Below, one piece after another: positions 56,122 to 64,000 of a stretch of DNA of 64,000 nt; position 1 is the stretch's first letter; each line of letters begins with the position of its first letter. The notes beneath the pieces were generated by a model, which saw nothing but the letters and a program-made list of their open reading frames with translations, searched no databases and was not told the DNA's origin. The stretch lies in NCBI RefSeq assembly GCF_014196615.1, contig NZ_JACIDY010000007.1, positions 62,001 through 126,000 of the forward strand, in the 5' to 3' direction. Source of the DNA: Novosphingobium fluoreni. GTDB taxonomy: Bacteria; Pseudomonadota; Alphaproteobacteria; Sphingomonadales; Sphingomonadaceae. Both the position numbers and the translations under genes were made by a program.

Positions 56122-56149
56122 GCTGGGATCGCGAAGACACGATCCCAGC
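56122..56149 (-). terminator. Terminator between the convergent XpaC-like and TorF genes
   Basis: Ten-bp perfect arms (GCTGGGATCG and CGATCCCAGC) with an 8-nt loop. On the minus strand the stem is followed by TCTTTTTATT, a good U tract, so it mainly ends torF; on the plus strand CCCCCTTTG gives a weaker end for the XpaC-like gene. Confidence 0.85.
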
Positions 56150-56165
56150 CCCCTTTGATGCTAAC

Positions 56166-57026
56166 TTAGAATGCGGCGGTCAGCGAGGCGACTACAGTCG
56201 ACCCGGCGATCGTACCGGTACCGTCCTGCCCACGCGAGAAGCTGGGCTGCAGGTAAGCGGATTCACGCTTGCTGATGTCGGTATCGATATAGGCGACACC
56301 AACCGTCAGCGGGGTGTTGGGGATGACGTAATCTGCGCCGATCAACCAATCCCAGTACTCGCCGGTTGGCGCAACCGAGGTAGCGAACGGGCCGAGGCCC
56401 TTGTTGCCGTTGGAATACCCGATGTGGGCCTTCACGGTCAGGCCGGTGTTGGGCACGCCGATCGCACCGTCGCCCCACAGGTAGAGGTTGTCGTTCTTGT
56501 CACCCGGGTTGGTGTACACGCCTGCAGCGGCATCGGCGCCAGTGGCGTACCATGCGCCCAAAGCTTCCTGCTTGGGCGCGTAAGCCACGCCGGCGGTCAG
56601 CGAGAGCGGGCCCGTGGTGCCCGACAGCTTGGCGTAAGGCTCGATGAAGTCGGTGTTGTTGAAGCCGCTCGGATACATGTACCAGGTCGCGCCCACGTCC
56701 AGCGTCGCGCCTTGGCCCAGTTGCGCCTTGTAGCCGGCGATCAGGTCCAGCTCCATGTTGGCGCCGCCGAACGTGCCCCAACCTGCCAGGTTCGAACCCC
56801 AGGTGCCGATATAGAAGCCGCTTTCGTGCGCGATGGTGATACCACCCTGCACGGCGAGGTTCTTGTCGCTCTGCGAAACGCCGCGGAACCGATAGTCGCT
56901 GACAATGCCGACACTGCCCGAGACAGTGATTGGCTTGACTTCTGCATCCTGCGCCAACGCGGGAGCAGCAGAAGCGAGATAGGCCGCGGCGAGGCTGGCA
57001 ACACCGGCCAGGAGACGCATTTTCAT
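56166..57026 (-). CDS. TorF-family outer-membrane porin-like protein
   Basis: A 286-aa outer-membrane protein. It has a signal peptide (LAAAYLASAAPALA) and a beta-barrel with the family's VSDYRFRGVSQSD start and AGYKAQLGQGATLDVGATWYMYP, closing on a terminal Phe. The family (TorF putative porin, TIGR02001-type) is common in sphingomonads; its substrate is not established. A PhaR-type dyad lies 83 bp before the start codon. Confidence 0.9.
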   Translation of the reverse strand: MKMRLLAGVASLAAAYLASAAPALAQDAEVKPITVSGSVGIVSDYRFRGVSQSDKNLAVQGGITIAHESGFYIGTWGSNLAGWGTFGGANMELDLIAGYKAQLGQGATLDVGATWYMYPSGFNNTDFIEPYAKLSGTTGPLSLTAGVAYAPKQEALGAWYATGADAAAGVYTNPGDKNDNLYLWGDGAIGVPNTGLTVKAHIGYSNGNKGLGPFATSVAPTGEYWDWLIGADYVIPNTPLTVGVAYIDTDISKRESAYLQPSFSRGQDGTGTIAGSTVVASLTAAF

Positions 57027-57108
57027 TGTTGGAACACCCTCATATTGTTTGTGGCGTTCCACCCTGCGCTGCACCGCCGAACCATGGTTACGTGACCGGT
57101 CCGTTTCG

Positions 57109-57119
57109 CTGCAGTGCAG
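57109..57119. promoter_or_regulatory. PhaR-type dyad upstream of torF
   Basis: CTGCAGTGCAG exactly fits CTGCN3GCAG, the pattern reported for PhaR in Rhodobacter, and lies 83 bp upstream of the torF start. It is followed on the plus strand by an AT-rich TATATTTAG, the sort of sequence found at a promoter. Confidence 0.5.
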
Positions 57120-57204
57120 TATATTTAGCCCAGACCGATCACTGGATCAATGCCAAATCTATGAAACGATCACCCTTGGCGTAATACTGAGGCCGCCATA
57201 CGAA

Positions 57205-57236
57205 AACGGGCGGCTTGATAATAGGAGCCGCCCGTT
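57205..57236 (-). terminator. Terminator downstream of sulP
   Basis: Ten-bp arms (AACGGGCGGC and GCCGCCCGTT) around a 12-nt loop, followed on the minus strand by TTTTCGT. It lies 25 bp after the sulP stop and separates the transporter operon from the torF upstream region. Confidence 0.8.
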
Positions 57237-57260
57237 GAGCGAGGGTATCCAGAGGCCGAG

Positions 57261-58805
57261 TTAGACCGGAAGCGGTCGTAACAAGCTGGCAGGCCCGGTA
57301 ATTCGGACGTTGTTGCCCCGCGTGCGGTGACGATTGATCCATTCCGTCAGCGTTTCGGCGGTGGTGTGATCCATCGCCTTCACCTTGTCCAGATCGAGGT
57401 GGATGGCCCGGTCGGCGGGCTGACGCTCCAGCACAGCGTTGAGCCGGGTAAGGCCCAGGAACGTCGCCGCACCTGATAGTTCCACGCGGTGCGCGCCCTC
57501 GTCACCATGCTCACTGACGCGCAGGCGGATATCACGCAGGTGCGGCAGAACCTCGATAAGGGAAAGTCCCAGACCGACCAGTACGCCGGTCAGCAAGTCC
57601 GTCGTCACTACCAGCACGAAGGTTACCGCCCAGATCGCCGCCGGCAGATAGCCGTGGGCCTTGAACAGATGCTCCACATGCTTGAGGCTGACCAGCCGCC
57701 ATCCGGTCACCACAAGGATGCCGCCCAGCGCCGCCATCGGCACCTCACGCAGCACCCACGGAAGCAAGGCCACGAAGCCCAGGATCCACACACCGTGCAG
57801 GATCGTGGAGAGCCGCGTCTTGGCACCGGCCTGCACGTTAGCCGAACTGCGGACGATAACACCGGTCATCGGCAATGCGCCGAACACGCCACATAGGAAG
57901 TTGCCCAGGCCCTGCGCCCGCAGTTCCTTGTCGTAATTGGTGCGCACGCCGTCGTGCATCCGATCCACCGCAGCGGCGGACAGCAGCGTTTCGGCACTGG
58001 CGATAAAGGCGATCGCCAAGGCCGCCACGATCAAGGCGGGATTGGCAAGCGGGGCGAACCAAGCGGTTGTCGTGGGCAAGGCGAAAGCGGCGCTCAGCGA
58101 AGCCGGCACCTCGATGCGGGCGACACCCAGCCCCAGCGACCAAGCCGCCAGCGTGGCGGCGAGTACGCCCAGAAGCGCTCCAGGCACCAGCGACATCGAC
58201 TTCGGGCGCAGCTTCTCCCAACCCAGCATCACTGCGATGGTCAGAAGGCCGAGCGCCAGCGCCAGTTCGGTGGCGGCTGCATCTGTAAAGTCGAGACCGA
58301 GAACGCGCGTGGGCATCATCGCCATGTTCTGCAAGCCGCTCGACATCGGCTTTTCATCGAAAAGAATGTGGAATTGGCCGATGACAATCAGCGCGCCAAT
58401 GCCGGCCAACATACCATGGACGACCGCCGGGCTGATCGCCCGGAACAAGCCGCCCAGCTTTGCCCAGCCCGCGATCAACTGCGCCACGCCCGCCAGCAGC
58501 AGGACGGGCCCAAGCGCCTCAAGCCCATGCTCACGGACGAATTCGAAGACGATGACGGCGAGGCCTGCCGCCGGACCGCTGACCTGCAACGGAGAGCCTG
58601 CCAGGAGACCGACGACGATGCCGCCGATGATCCCGGTGACGAGTCCCTTTTCGGGGGGCACGCCGGATGCGATGGCGATCCCCATGCACAATGGCATCGC
58701 GACCAGGAACACCACGATCGACGCGGTGAAATCGCGGGAGAAGTGTGCGAAGGGGCCGCTACGCCCCTCCGTCACCTGGCTCGCCGATGAGGTCGCGGCG
58801 GTCAT
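57261..58805 (-). CDS. SulP-family anion transporter, likely bicarbonate
   Basis: A 514-aa inner-membrane transporter. About 10-12 hydrophobic segments (AMPLCMGIAIASGVPPEKGL near the N terminus) are followed by a C-terminal STAS domain (VELSGAATFLGLTRLN, LDLDKVKAMDHTTAETL). SulP proteins move sulfate, bicarbonate or dicarboxylates with sodium or protons. Its 4-bp overlap with the upstream carbonic anhydrase argues for bicarbonate as the substrate. Confidence 0.9.
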   Translation of the reverse strand: MTAATSSASQVTEGRSGPFAHFSRDFTASIVVFLVAMPLCMGIAIASGVPPEKGLVTGIIGGIVVGLLAGSPLQVSGPAAGLAVIVFEFVREHGLEALGPVLLLAGVAQLIAGWAKLGGLFRAISPAVVHGMLAGIGALIVIGQFHILFDEKPMSSGLQNMAMMPTRVLGLDFTDAAATELALALGLLTIAVMLGWEKLRPKSMSLVPGALLGVLAATLAAWSLGLGVARIEVPASLSAAFALPTTTAWFAPLANPALIVAALAIAFIASAETLLSAAAVDRMHDGVRTNYDKELRAQGLGNFLCGVFGALPMTGVIVRSSANVQAGAKTRLSTILHGVWILGFVALLPWVLREVPMAALGGILVVTGWRLVSLKHVEHLFKAHGYLPAAIWAVTFVLVVTTDLLTGVLVGLGLSLIEVLPHLRDIRLRVSEHGDEGAHRVELSGAATFLGLTRLNAVLERQPADRAIHLDLDKVKAMDHTTAETLTEWINRHRTRGNNVRITGPASLLRPLPV

Positions 58806-59491
58806 TCAGCCGCTTCTTGAAGAACGCGGGTGCCGCGCTGGCGCGCAGGAATCGCGACCGGCAGCTCACGGTCTTCACGCAACGGCACGAATTCTCCGGT
58901 TTCACCATCAAGCGCCAGGATCTGACCCTCGTGGATGTCGGCGAACCAGCCATGGAGCGACAGTTCGCCACGGGCCATGGCCGCCGCCACCGATGGATGC
59001 GTGCGCAGGTTGTTAAGCTGCGCCAGCACGTTCTCCAGGCTCACGGCGCGAACGCGCTCAGTGCCGTCAAGGTCAGGGTTGCAAGTGCTGACGACATTTT
59101 CCGCAGCGCTGCCGTGGCGCAGCCAAGCGGCAACGTTGGGCATCGCTTCCAGGCCGACCGGGTTGCTCAGCGCCTTCATCGCGCCACAGTCCGAGTGACC
59201 GCAGACGATGATGTCGCGGATACCCAGCGCGACCACGGCATACTCGACGGTAGAGGTAACGCCGCCGTTCTGCGTGGCGTAAGGCGGCACCATGTTTCCG
59301 GCGTTGCGGCACACGAACAAGTCGCCAGGCTGGGCCTGCATGATCTGCTCAGGCACGACGCGGGAGTCCGCGCAGGAAATCATCAGGGCCTTGGGCTCCT
59401 GCCCATGGGTCGTCAGCTTGAGGAACAGCTCGCTGCTGGCGGGGAAGGTCGTCTTTTCGAAATTAAAGACACGTCCGATCAACTCGTTCAC
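58802..59491 (-). CDS. Beta-class carbonic anhydrase coupled to SulP transporter
   Basis: A 229-aa enzyme with both zinc-binding motifs: SCADSRVVPE (C, D) and CGHSDCGAMKAL (H, C), and the NAGNMVPPY substrate loop. The start is GTG (MNELIGRVFNF). Its stop overlaps the sulP ATG, so the enzyme and transporter are made together, as in known SulP-carbonic anhydrase pairs. Confidence 0.95.
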   Translation of the reverse strand: MNELIGRVFNFEKTTFPASSELFLKLTTHGQEPKALMISCADSRVVPEQIMQAQPGDLFVCRNAGNMVPPYATQNGGVTSTVEYAVVALGIRDIIVCGHSDCGAMKALSNPVGLEAMPNVAAWLRHGSAAENVVSTCNPDLDGTERVRAVSLENVLAQLNNLRTHPSVAAAMARGELSLHGWFADIHEGQILALDGETGEFVPLREDRELPVAIPARQRGTRVLQEAAE

Positions 59492-59644
59492 GTTTCTGAC
59501 CCTTCTCTTTTGGATATTCGCGACCCGAGGGCGGGCCGCGGTTAGGGTACAGAGCTACGCAGGGAGATTTTCCCGGCGCCGTCGCGCATGTAACGAAGTT
59601 TTGCTGCGCCGCGGCGTAACCGCCGGACAGCGTACTGGGCGCGG

Positions 59645-60970
59645 TCAGTCGCGCGGAAGAGGCAGACGGATCGTCGCTCGCAAGCCGCCCTCTGCCCGAT
59701 TGCTCAGTCGCAGCGTTCCCTGTTCGGCGCGCACGGCCTTGCGCACGATCGCCAAACCAAGCCCCATCCCGGCCGTGTCGCGACTGCGCGCGGTATCCAG
59801 GCGGACAAAGGGTTGCAGCGCATCGATGATCCGATCCTCGGGAATTCCCGGCCCGTCATCGTCGATCCTGATCTCCGCCCGATCCTTTTCGGCCGAGACG
59901 TGGACGCGGACATTGCCGCCGTAGTGAATCGCGTTTTCGATCAGGTTCGACAGCGCCCGCCGGATCGCCACCGGCCTTGCCTTGATCTCCAGACTGGACG
60001 CGCCGGAGTACGTTGCGTCCGCGCCGTGATCGGCGGCCGTGTCCACCAGCGTCTCAGCCATTACGGCCAGGTCGATACGCTCCTGCTGGATCGATCGCCC
60101 ATCGCTGTCGACATAGGCCTGAATCGATTCCAGCAGCATCCGCATTTCATCGATATCGTGGTTCAGGCCATCGCGAACCTCGGGGTCGATGGCGTCGTCG
60201 TCCATCCTCAGCCGCATTCGCGCCAGTGGCGTCTTCAAATCGTGCCCGATCGCCAGCATCGTCTGCGTGCGATCCGTCAGCGATTTGTGAATCCGATCCT
60301 GCATTTGGTTGAGGGCGCGGATCAGGCTGCGCAATTCATCGGGGCCGCGTTCCGGCAAGGCTACCGGTGGCCCGGCGCCCAATTGGCGCGTGGCAGAGAT
60401 CAACTGCCGCAGCGGCCGCAAAGTCGCACGTAACAGCACCCAGCCCAGCGCGATCAGGAGGATGGTGGGCAGCACCAAGCTGATGACGCGACCGACGGTA
60501 AGTTTCCACGCGGAGTTGGCATGCGTGTGGAAACGCAGCAAACTGCCGTCCGCAAGCCGCATGGAACCGCCGATATTGCCGCGGCCGGGCAACCCTTCCA
60601 AGTGCAGCTGGAGGTCGGCCAGCGCTAGACTTGGCTCGATATCCAACACTTGTGACCGCAAGCGGGTCAGCCCTATCCCGGCCTGCGTCGGACTGATGGG
60701 CGACATAATCTCCACGCGAAAACCACGTGTGCTGAACGCTTTGGCAAAGGCGTCACGATCGTCCGGTGCGGTGCGCTCCAAGGCACGACTGGCCAGAAAG
60801 AGATTCTCCGCAATACGCTCGGCATCATCGCGGCGCAGCTCAAAGGAATTGACCCGCTCGAACAGGAACGAGCTCGCTCCAAAATCGACGATCAGGACGA
60901 CGATGAGCACCGCCAGCAGGCGTTCCGGCAGCCCAAGCCGCCGGATCAAGGCCCGCCCCCTGGCCAGCAT
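59645..60970 (-). CDS. EnvZ-like sensor histidine kinase
   Basis: A 441-aa membrane kinase. Two membrane helices (LLAVLIVVLIVDFGASSFLF; LVLPTILLIALGWVLL) flank a ~120-residue periplasmic domain. HAMP, His box (AIGHDLKTPLARMRLRMD) and HATPase (IRIDDDGPGIPEDRI, GMGLGLAIVRK) follow. The His box is of the EnvZ type. It begins in a TGATG overlap with the response regulator gene. The stimulus is not shown by sequence. Confidence 0.92.
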   Translation of the reverse strand: MLARGRALIRRLGLPERLLAVLIVVLIVDFGASSFLFERVNSFELRRDDAERIAENLFLASRALERTAPDDRDAFAKAFSTRGFRVEIMSPISPTQAGIGLTRLRSQVLDIEPSLALADLQLHLEGLPGRGNIGGSMRLADGSLLRFHTHANSAWKLTVGRVISLVLPTILLIALGWVLLRATLRPLRQLISATRQLGAGPPVALPERGPDELRSLIRALNQMQDRIHKSLTDRTQTMLAIGHDLKTPLARMRLRMDDDAIDPEVRDGLNHDIDEMRMLLESIQAYVDSDGRSIQQERIDLAVMAETLVDTAADHGADATYSGASSLEIKARPVAIRRALSNLIENAIHYGGNVRVHVSAEKDRAEIRIDDDGPGIPEDRIIDALQPFVRLDTARSRDTAGMGLGLAIVRKAVRAEQGTLRLSNRAEGGLRATIRLPLPRD

Positions 60971-61701
60971 CAACCGCGCTTCACATCCGCCTTGAACATG
61001 TAGCCAACGCCGCGAACCGTCACGATCGGGGCATCGCACCCGCCCGCCTGCAGCTTGCGGCGCAGACGGCTGACCAGAACGTCGATGCTACGATCAGAAC
61101 TATCCCCGATGCGCGAGCGGGAAAGCTCCATCAGCCGCTCTCGACCCAGTACCCGCTGCGGATATCCCAGGAACGTCATCAGCAGGTCGAACTCCGCGCC
61201 TGTCAGGTCCACGATCGCGCCGGTGGCGGTGCGCAACTCGCGCCGGGCCAGTGAGACCTGCCAGCCATCGAAGGTAATCGTATCGGGCCCGCGCCCCTCG
61301 GCGATGCCGTCGATGGCGCTATCGCCGGTGGTACTGCCCCGGCGCAGTACTGCGCTGACCCGGGCGGCCAGTTCACGCGTGCTGAACGGCTTGACCAGAT
61401 AATCGTCCGCACCCAGCTCAAGCCCGAGAACGCGGTCTTCCTCGCTGCTGCGGGCGCTGAGGAAGATGATCGGGATGTCGCTTTCGCGGCGCAGGCGGCG
61501 GAACAGATCCAGGCCACTAGTGCCGGGCAACATGATGTCCATCACGATCAGATCGACCGTGCTTTCGCGTAGGGTGATCCACATTTCGGCGCCGGTGGCG
61601 GCCGTCAGTACATGGAAGCCGCTCTGGCGCAAGGCGCGCGCGGTCAGGGTGCGCAGAGCGCCATCGTCTTCGACAAGCAGAATGGTTTGCGGCGATGTCA
61701 T
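60970..61701 (-). CDS. OmpR-family response regulator
   Basis: A 243-aa regulator with phosphoacceptor D55 (IVMDIMLPG), conserved acidic residues at 11-13, a K in VKPFSTREL, and a C-terminal winged-helix DNA-binding domain (LTGAEFDLLMTFLGYPQRVLG, DVLVSRLRRKLQ). It is the partner of the adjoining histidine kinase. Two imperfect 22-bp direct repeats lie 154-207 bp upstream and could be its own binding sites. Confidence 0.94.
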   Translation of the reverse strand: MTSPQTILLVEDDGALRTLTARALRQSGFHVLTAATGAEMWITLRESTVDLIVMDIMLPGTSGLDLFRRLRRESDIPIIFLSARSSEEDRVLGLELGADDYLVKPFSTRELAARVSAVLRRGSTTGDSAIDGIAEGRGPDTITFDGWQVSLARRELRTATGAIVDLTGAEFDLLMTFLGYPQRVLGRERLMELSRSRIGDSSDRSIDVLVSRLRRKLQAGGCDAPIVTVRGVGYMFKADVKRG

Positions 61702-61854
61702 CGTTTTCTTTCGTCCTCAACCTCTAACGAATGCGAACGCGATAGTCACGGAAGTGCTGCCCGAAAGCCGCCGGATCGTTGAAGACACGACCAGGTTCAT
61801 GGGGATCAGCGACGCGATAGCCCCGTCAGGGTTCGAAGGAGCGACATAACACTC

Positions 61855-61908
61855 GTCACGAACCATGTCTCTCGGCCAACAAGGATGTGACGAAACATGT
61901 CTGGCGGT
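61855..61908. repeat. Imperfect 22-bp direct repeat upstream of the response regulator
   Basis: Two copies, 61855-61876 and 61887-61908, match at 17 of 22 positions around the shared core ACGAA-CATGTCT. Their starts are 32 bp apart, about three helical turns, placing both on the same face of the DNA. They lie between the extensin-like gene and the response-regulator gene. OmpR-family proteins bind direct repeats, so autoregulation is possible. Confidence 0.5.
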
Positions 61909-61917
61909 TGCGTTTGT

Positions 61918-62640
61918 TCAGCGACAGGCAGACCATCCCGCAGCTCGCTGGGCTTGGTCGAAGTGCAGGTGATCGGCGTGGGCCGCGTTGTAGTCCGGCG
62001 AGAGGACGGTGGCGAATTCAAGGCACGCGGCATCGCGCACGCCTTTCAAAAATCGCGCCTCGTCTCCATCCACACGCCAATCCTTGAGAACGGAAACCCG
62101 CCGCCCGTCGGCCAGTTTGAATGCGGCGATGTCGATAGCGTTACCCGTCGCATGTTCGCTCCATGAGCCGGTCCCGCCACCGCCGATACGACGACAATTG
62201 TTCGTGCCGTAGTGTTCCAGGGCTACCACGCGAGAGCCTAGTATCGCTTTGGCTTGGGGCTGAACGCCATGCACCAGCCAGCGCGCAAGAGCGGCTCCGA
62301 TTGCGCATGTCGCCTCGCTGCGGGCGGGCGACAGGACGAGGCCAAGCTGGCGGTCCGGCGCAAGTAGCTGCCGGTCTTCGCGGCGGCACGTCCCTTCCCC
62401 GGTCGGTGGCAGGACTTCAAAAGTAATCTCACTGCGTTCAAGAAACACCCGGCAGGACGCAGGCTCGGCGCGCAACTGCGCGATTTTCGTGCGCATTGCC
62501 CAACCTCCGGGCGCATCCGATAGCGCCAGCGGCGCCCAGGGATCGTAGGCCGGGTGCTGATGCAGCCAGACCCTGGCCCCCACCGCGATACACAGCATGA
62601 CCAGCGCGGAGAAAAGCCAGGCATCGAGAGAAGAGCGCAT
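61918..62640 (-). CDS. Extensin-like C-terminal domain protein
   Basis: A 240-aa protein with an N-terminal membrane anchor (LFSALVMLCIAVGARVWL). The C-terminal extensin-like domain has SWSEHATGNAIDIAAF and HADHLHFD, a His/Asp arrangement recalling LAS-type D-Ala-D-Ala peptidases. Six cysteines in the exported part may form disulfides. A wall-active periplasmic role is inferred; the catalytic activity of the family is unproven. Confidence 0.88.
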   Translation of the reverse strand: MRSSLDAWLFSALVMLCIAVGARVWLHQHPAYDPWAPLALSDAPGGWAMRTKIAQLRAEPASCRVFLERSEITFEVLPPTGEGTCRREDRQLLAPDRQLGLVLSPARSEATCAIGAALARWLVHGVQPQAKAILGSRVVALEHYGTNNCRRIGGGGTGSWSEHATGNAIDIAAFKLADGRRVSVLKDWRVDGDEARFLKGVRDAACLEFATVLSPDYNAAHADHLHFDQAQRAAGWSACR

Positions 62641-62735
62641 CAGGGGGAAAAGCGCCGCAAAGGCTTTGGCTCCTGACTGGCCGTCTCCTGCTCGCTAGGC
62701 CTGGATGACCCACGCCACCGTTTTTTGCGACCGTC

Positions 62736-63863
62736 TCAGTCGGCCAAGCCGCTGAAGGCCGCCTTGATTCGCTCGAAAAAGCCCTTCGACCCTGGGCACT
62801 CCTCGCCGGTTTCGGTTTCCTGCAACTCCCGCAGCAATTCCTTCTGGCGAGCGGAGAGCTTGGTAGGTGTCTCCACCGAGATCTCGATCACCATGTCACC
62901 CCGGCCACGGCCCTGCAGAACGGGCATGCCCGCCCCGCGCTTGCGCAACTGTTTTCCGGACTGGATACCGGCGGGGATAATCACCGACAGTCGTTCGCCG
63001 TCGACGCCGGGAATCTCGATCTCGCCACCCAGGGCCGCCGTGGTGAACGTGATCGGCACGCGCGTGATCAGCGTCGTGCTCTCCCGTTCGAACACGGCGT
63101 GACGCCTGACGTGCAGGAAGATGTAAAGATCACCGGGAGGCGCACCGAACGGCCCCGCCTCACCCTTGCCGGACAAGCGGATACGCGTGCCGGAATCGAC
63201 ACCCGGCGGGATATCCACCTCCAGGGTCTGCGGCTTGTCCACGCGGCCTTCACCGCCGCAAGCACGGCAGGGCTTTTCGATGACCTCGCCGCGCCCGTGA
63301 CAAGTCGGGCACGTGCGTTCGACGACGAAGAAACCCTGCTGCGCGCGAACCTTGCCATGGCCGCCGCACATGTTGCACCGGCGCGCGCCGGTTCCAGGCT
63401 CCGCACCGGAGCCGTGGCACGGCTCGCATGCCGCGGAAACTTCGATCTCGATCTCGGTCTTCTTGCCGTGGAACGCGTCTTCCAGGCCGATTTCCATGTC
63501 GTAGCGCAAGTCGGCACCACGGCGCGCCTGCTGACGACCGCCGCCGCCACCGAAGGCCTGGCCAAAGATGGATTCGAAGATATCGCCGATGTCGCCAAAG
63601 TCCCCGCCGCCGGGGCCTGCGCCGCCGCCGTTCTGGAACGCGGCATGGCCATAGCGGTCGTAAGCGGCTCGCTTTTGGGGATCCTTCAAGCAATCGTAGG
63701 CGACGCTGATCATCTTGAAGCGGGTTTCCGCTTCCTTGTCGCCCGGGTTCTTGTCCGGATGCCACTTCATGGCGAGTTTGCGGTAGGACGACTTGATCGT
63801 CTTGTCGTCGGCCGTCCGCTCGCATTCGAGCAATTCGTAAAAGTCGATTTCTGTCGCTGACAC
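62736..63863 (-). CDS. dnaJ: Chaperone protein DnaJ
   Basis: A 375-aa Hsp40 co-chaperone stimulating DnaK ATPase. The J domain has HPD at 35-37 (KWHPDKNPG), then a Gly-rich region (GGGAGPGGGDFGDIG), four zinc-binding CxxCxGxG repeats (CEPCHGSG, CNMCGGHG, CPTCHGRG, CRACGGEG) and the C-terminal substrate-binding domains. The start is GTG. It lies 76 bp after dnaK on the same strand. Confidence 0.98.
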   Translation of the reverse strand: MSATEIDFYELLECERTADDKTIKSSYRKLAMKWHPDKNPGDKEAETRFKMISVAYDCLKDPQKRAAYDRYGHAAFQNGGGAGPGGGDFGDIGDIFESIFGQAFGGGGGRQQARRGADLRYDMEIGLEDAFHGKKTEIEIEVSAACEPCHGSGAEPGTGARRCNMCGGHGKVRAQQGFFVVERTCPTCHGRGEVIEKPCRACGGEGRVDKPQTLEVDIPPGVDSGTRIRLSGKGEAGPFGAPPGDLYIFLHVRRHAVFERESTTLITRVPITFTTAALGGEIEIPGVDGERLSVIIPAGIQSGKQLRKRGAGMPVLQGRGRGDMVIEISVETPTKLSARQKELLRELQETETGEECPGSKGFFERIKAAFSGLAD

Positions 63864-63887
63864 GTTCTTTTCCCCCGTGACAAACTA

Positions 63888-63920
63888 ACCCCCACCGGCG
63901 CGGATTGCACCGGCGGGGGT
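63888..63920 (-). terminator. Hairpin between dnaK and dnaJ
   Basis: On the minus strand, arms ACCCCCGCCGG and CCGGTGGGGGT pair over 11 positions with one G-U wobble and an 11-nt loop. It is followed by TTAGTTTGTC, a weak U run. It lies 20 bp downstream of the dnaK stop and probably lowers dnaJ expression relative to dnaK by partial termination or by mRNA processing. Confidence 0.6.
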
Positions 63921-63939
63921 CAGCTTTTTCATCAGGTTA

Positions 63940-64000
63940 TCAGCCCTTGTTCTCGTCGACTTCCGAGAACTCGGCATCGACCACGTCTTCATTGCCCTTG
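63940..64000 (-). CDS. dnaK: Chaperone DnaK, C-terminal end only
   Basis: The last 19 codons plus stop of a gene running in from the right edge. The translation KGNEDVVDAEFSEVDENKG is the acidic tail typical of DnaK (EDVVDAEFEEV in E. coli). Its position just upstream of dnaJ confirms the assignment. Confidence 0.9.
   Translation of the reverse strand, partial: KGNEDVVDAEFSEVDENKG

Noticed and set aside
61826-61842. GGTTCGAA sequence resembling a tRNA T-loop
   Set aside because: No acceptor or anticodon stems can be formed around it.
1-64000. Mobile elements, CRISPR arrays or prophage
   Set aside because: No transposase, integrase, phage structural gene or regularly spaced repeat was seen; gene order and codon use look like core chromosome throughout.

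Overview
The window looks like core chromosome of an alphaproteobacterium, most likely a sphingomonad (Novosphingobium/Sphingobium/Erythrobacter group). Pointers are the high GC content with matching codon use, the dusB-ntrBC-ntrYX-hfq-hflX block, a fused IspDF, a pyruvate dehydrogenase E1 beta with its own lipoyl domain, a tandem two-domain Hfq, PhaR, a TorF-type porin and a stand-alone SWIB protein. Assignments rest on reading the translations and motifs by eye; no searches were run.

Layout. 0-12 kb: end of an amino-acid permease, then radA, cvpA, an IscU-like scaffold, phaR, a Nudix hydrolase, proS, rnr, a universal stress protein, and the first pyruvate dehydrogenase locus (E2, two hotdog thioesterases, lipoamide dehydrogenase). 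12-20.6 kb: a more accessory-looking stretch with a PilZ protein, a short divergent Mfd-like translocase, a GH130-type protein, a PRC-barrel membrane protein, a SWIB protein, a ZnuD-like TonB-dependent receptor behind a perfect palindrome, and tRNA-Ser(UGA). 20.7-29.7 kb: cell-wall genes (MltB-type transglycosylase, RlpA/SPOR-type protein, D-Ala-D-Ala carboxypeptidase) leading into a tightly overlapping operon tmk-holB-metG-tatD-MBL hydrolase-small membrane protein-mazG. 29.7-39.1 kb, minus strand: dusB-ntrB-ntrC-ntrY-ntrX, then hfq-hflX. 39.2-45 kb: ispDF, a four-cysteine secreted protein, a PncC-type amidase, a Coq10-type protein with lipA, a beta-carbonic anhydrase and a secreted repeat protein. 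45.2-50.9 kb: gyrA, DUF952, trmFO, an EF-hand protein and a phytoene-synthase-fold protein. 51-54 kb, minus: the second pyruvate dehydrogenase locus (ftsB, pdhA, pdhB). 54.2-64 kb: telA with an XpaC-like partner, a TorF porin, a SulP transporter plus carbonic anhydrase pair, an EnvZ/OmpR-like two-component pair, an extensin-like protein, dnaJ and the tail of dnaK.

Themes. Central carbon metabolism appears as a split pyruvate dehydrogenase complex, with lipA supplying lipoate. Nitrogen/redox signalling (NtrBC, NtrYX) leads into RNA control (Hfq, HflX). PhaR-type TGC-rich palindromes lie upstream of phaR, hfq and torF, suggesting a small regulon linking carbon storage, RNA regulation and the envelope. 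No insertion sequences, CRISPR arrays, prophage or toxin islands were seen. The most unusual items are the divergent Mfd-like protein, the tandem Hfq with a structured leader, the two thioesterases inside the E2-Lpd locus (one lacking its catalytic Asp), the palindrome before the TonB receptor, and the SWIB protein.
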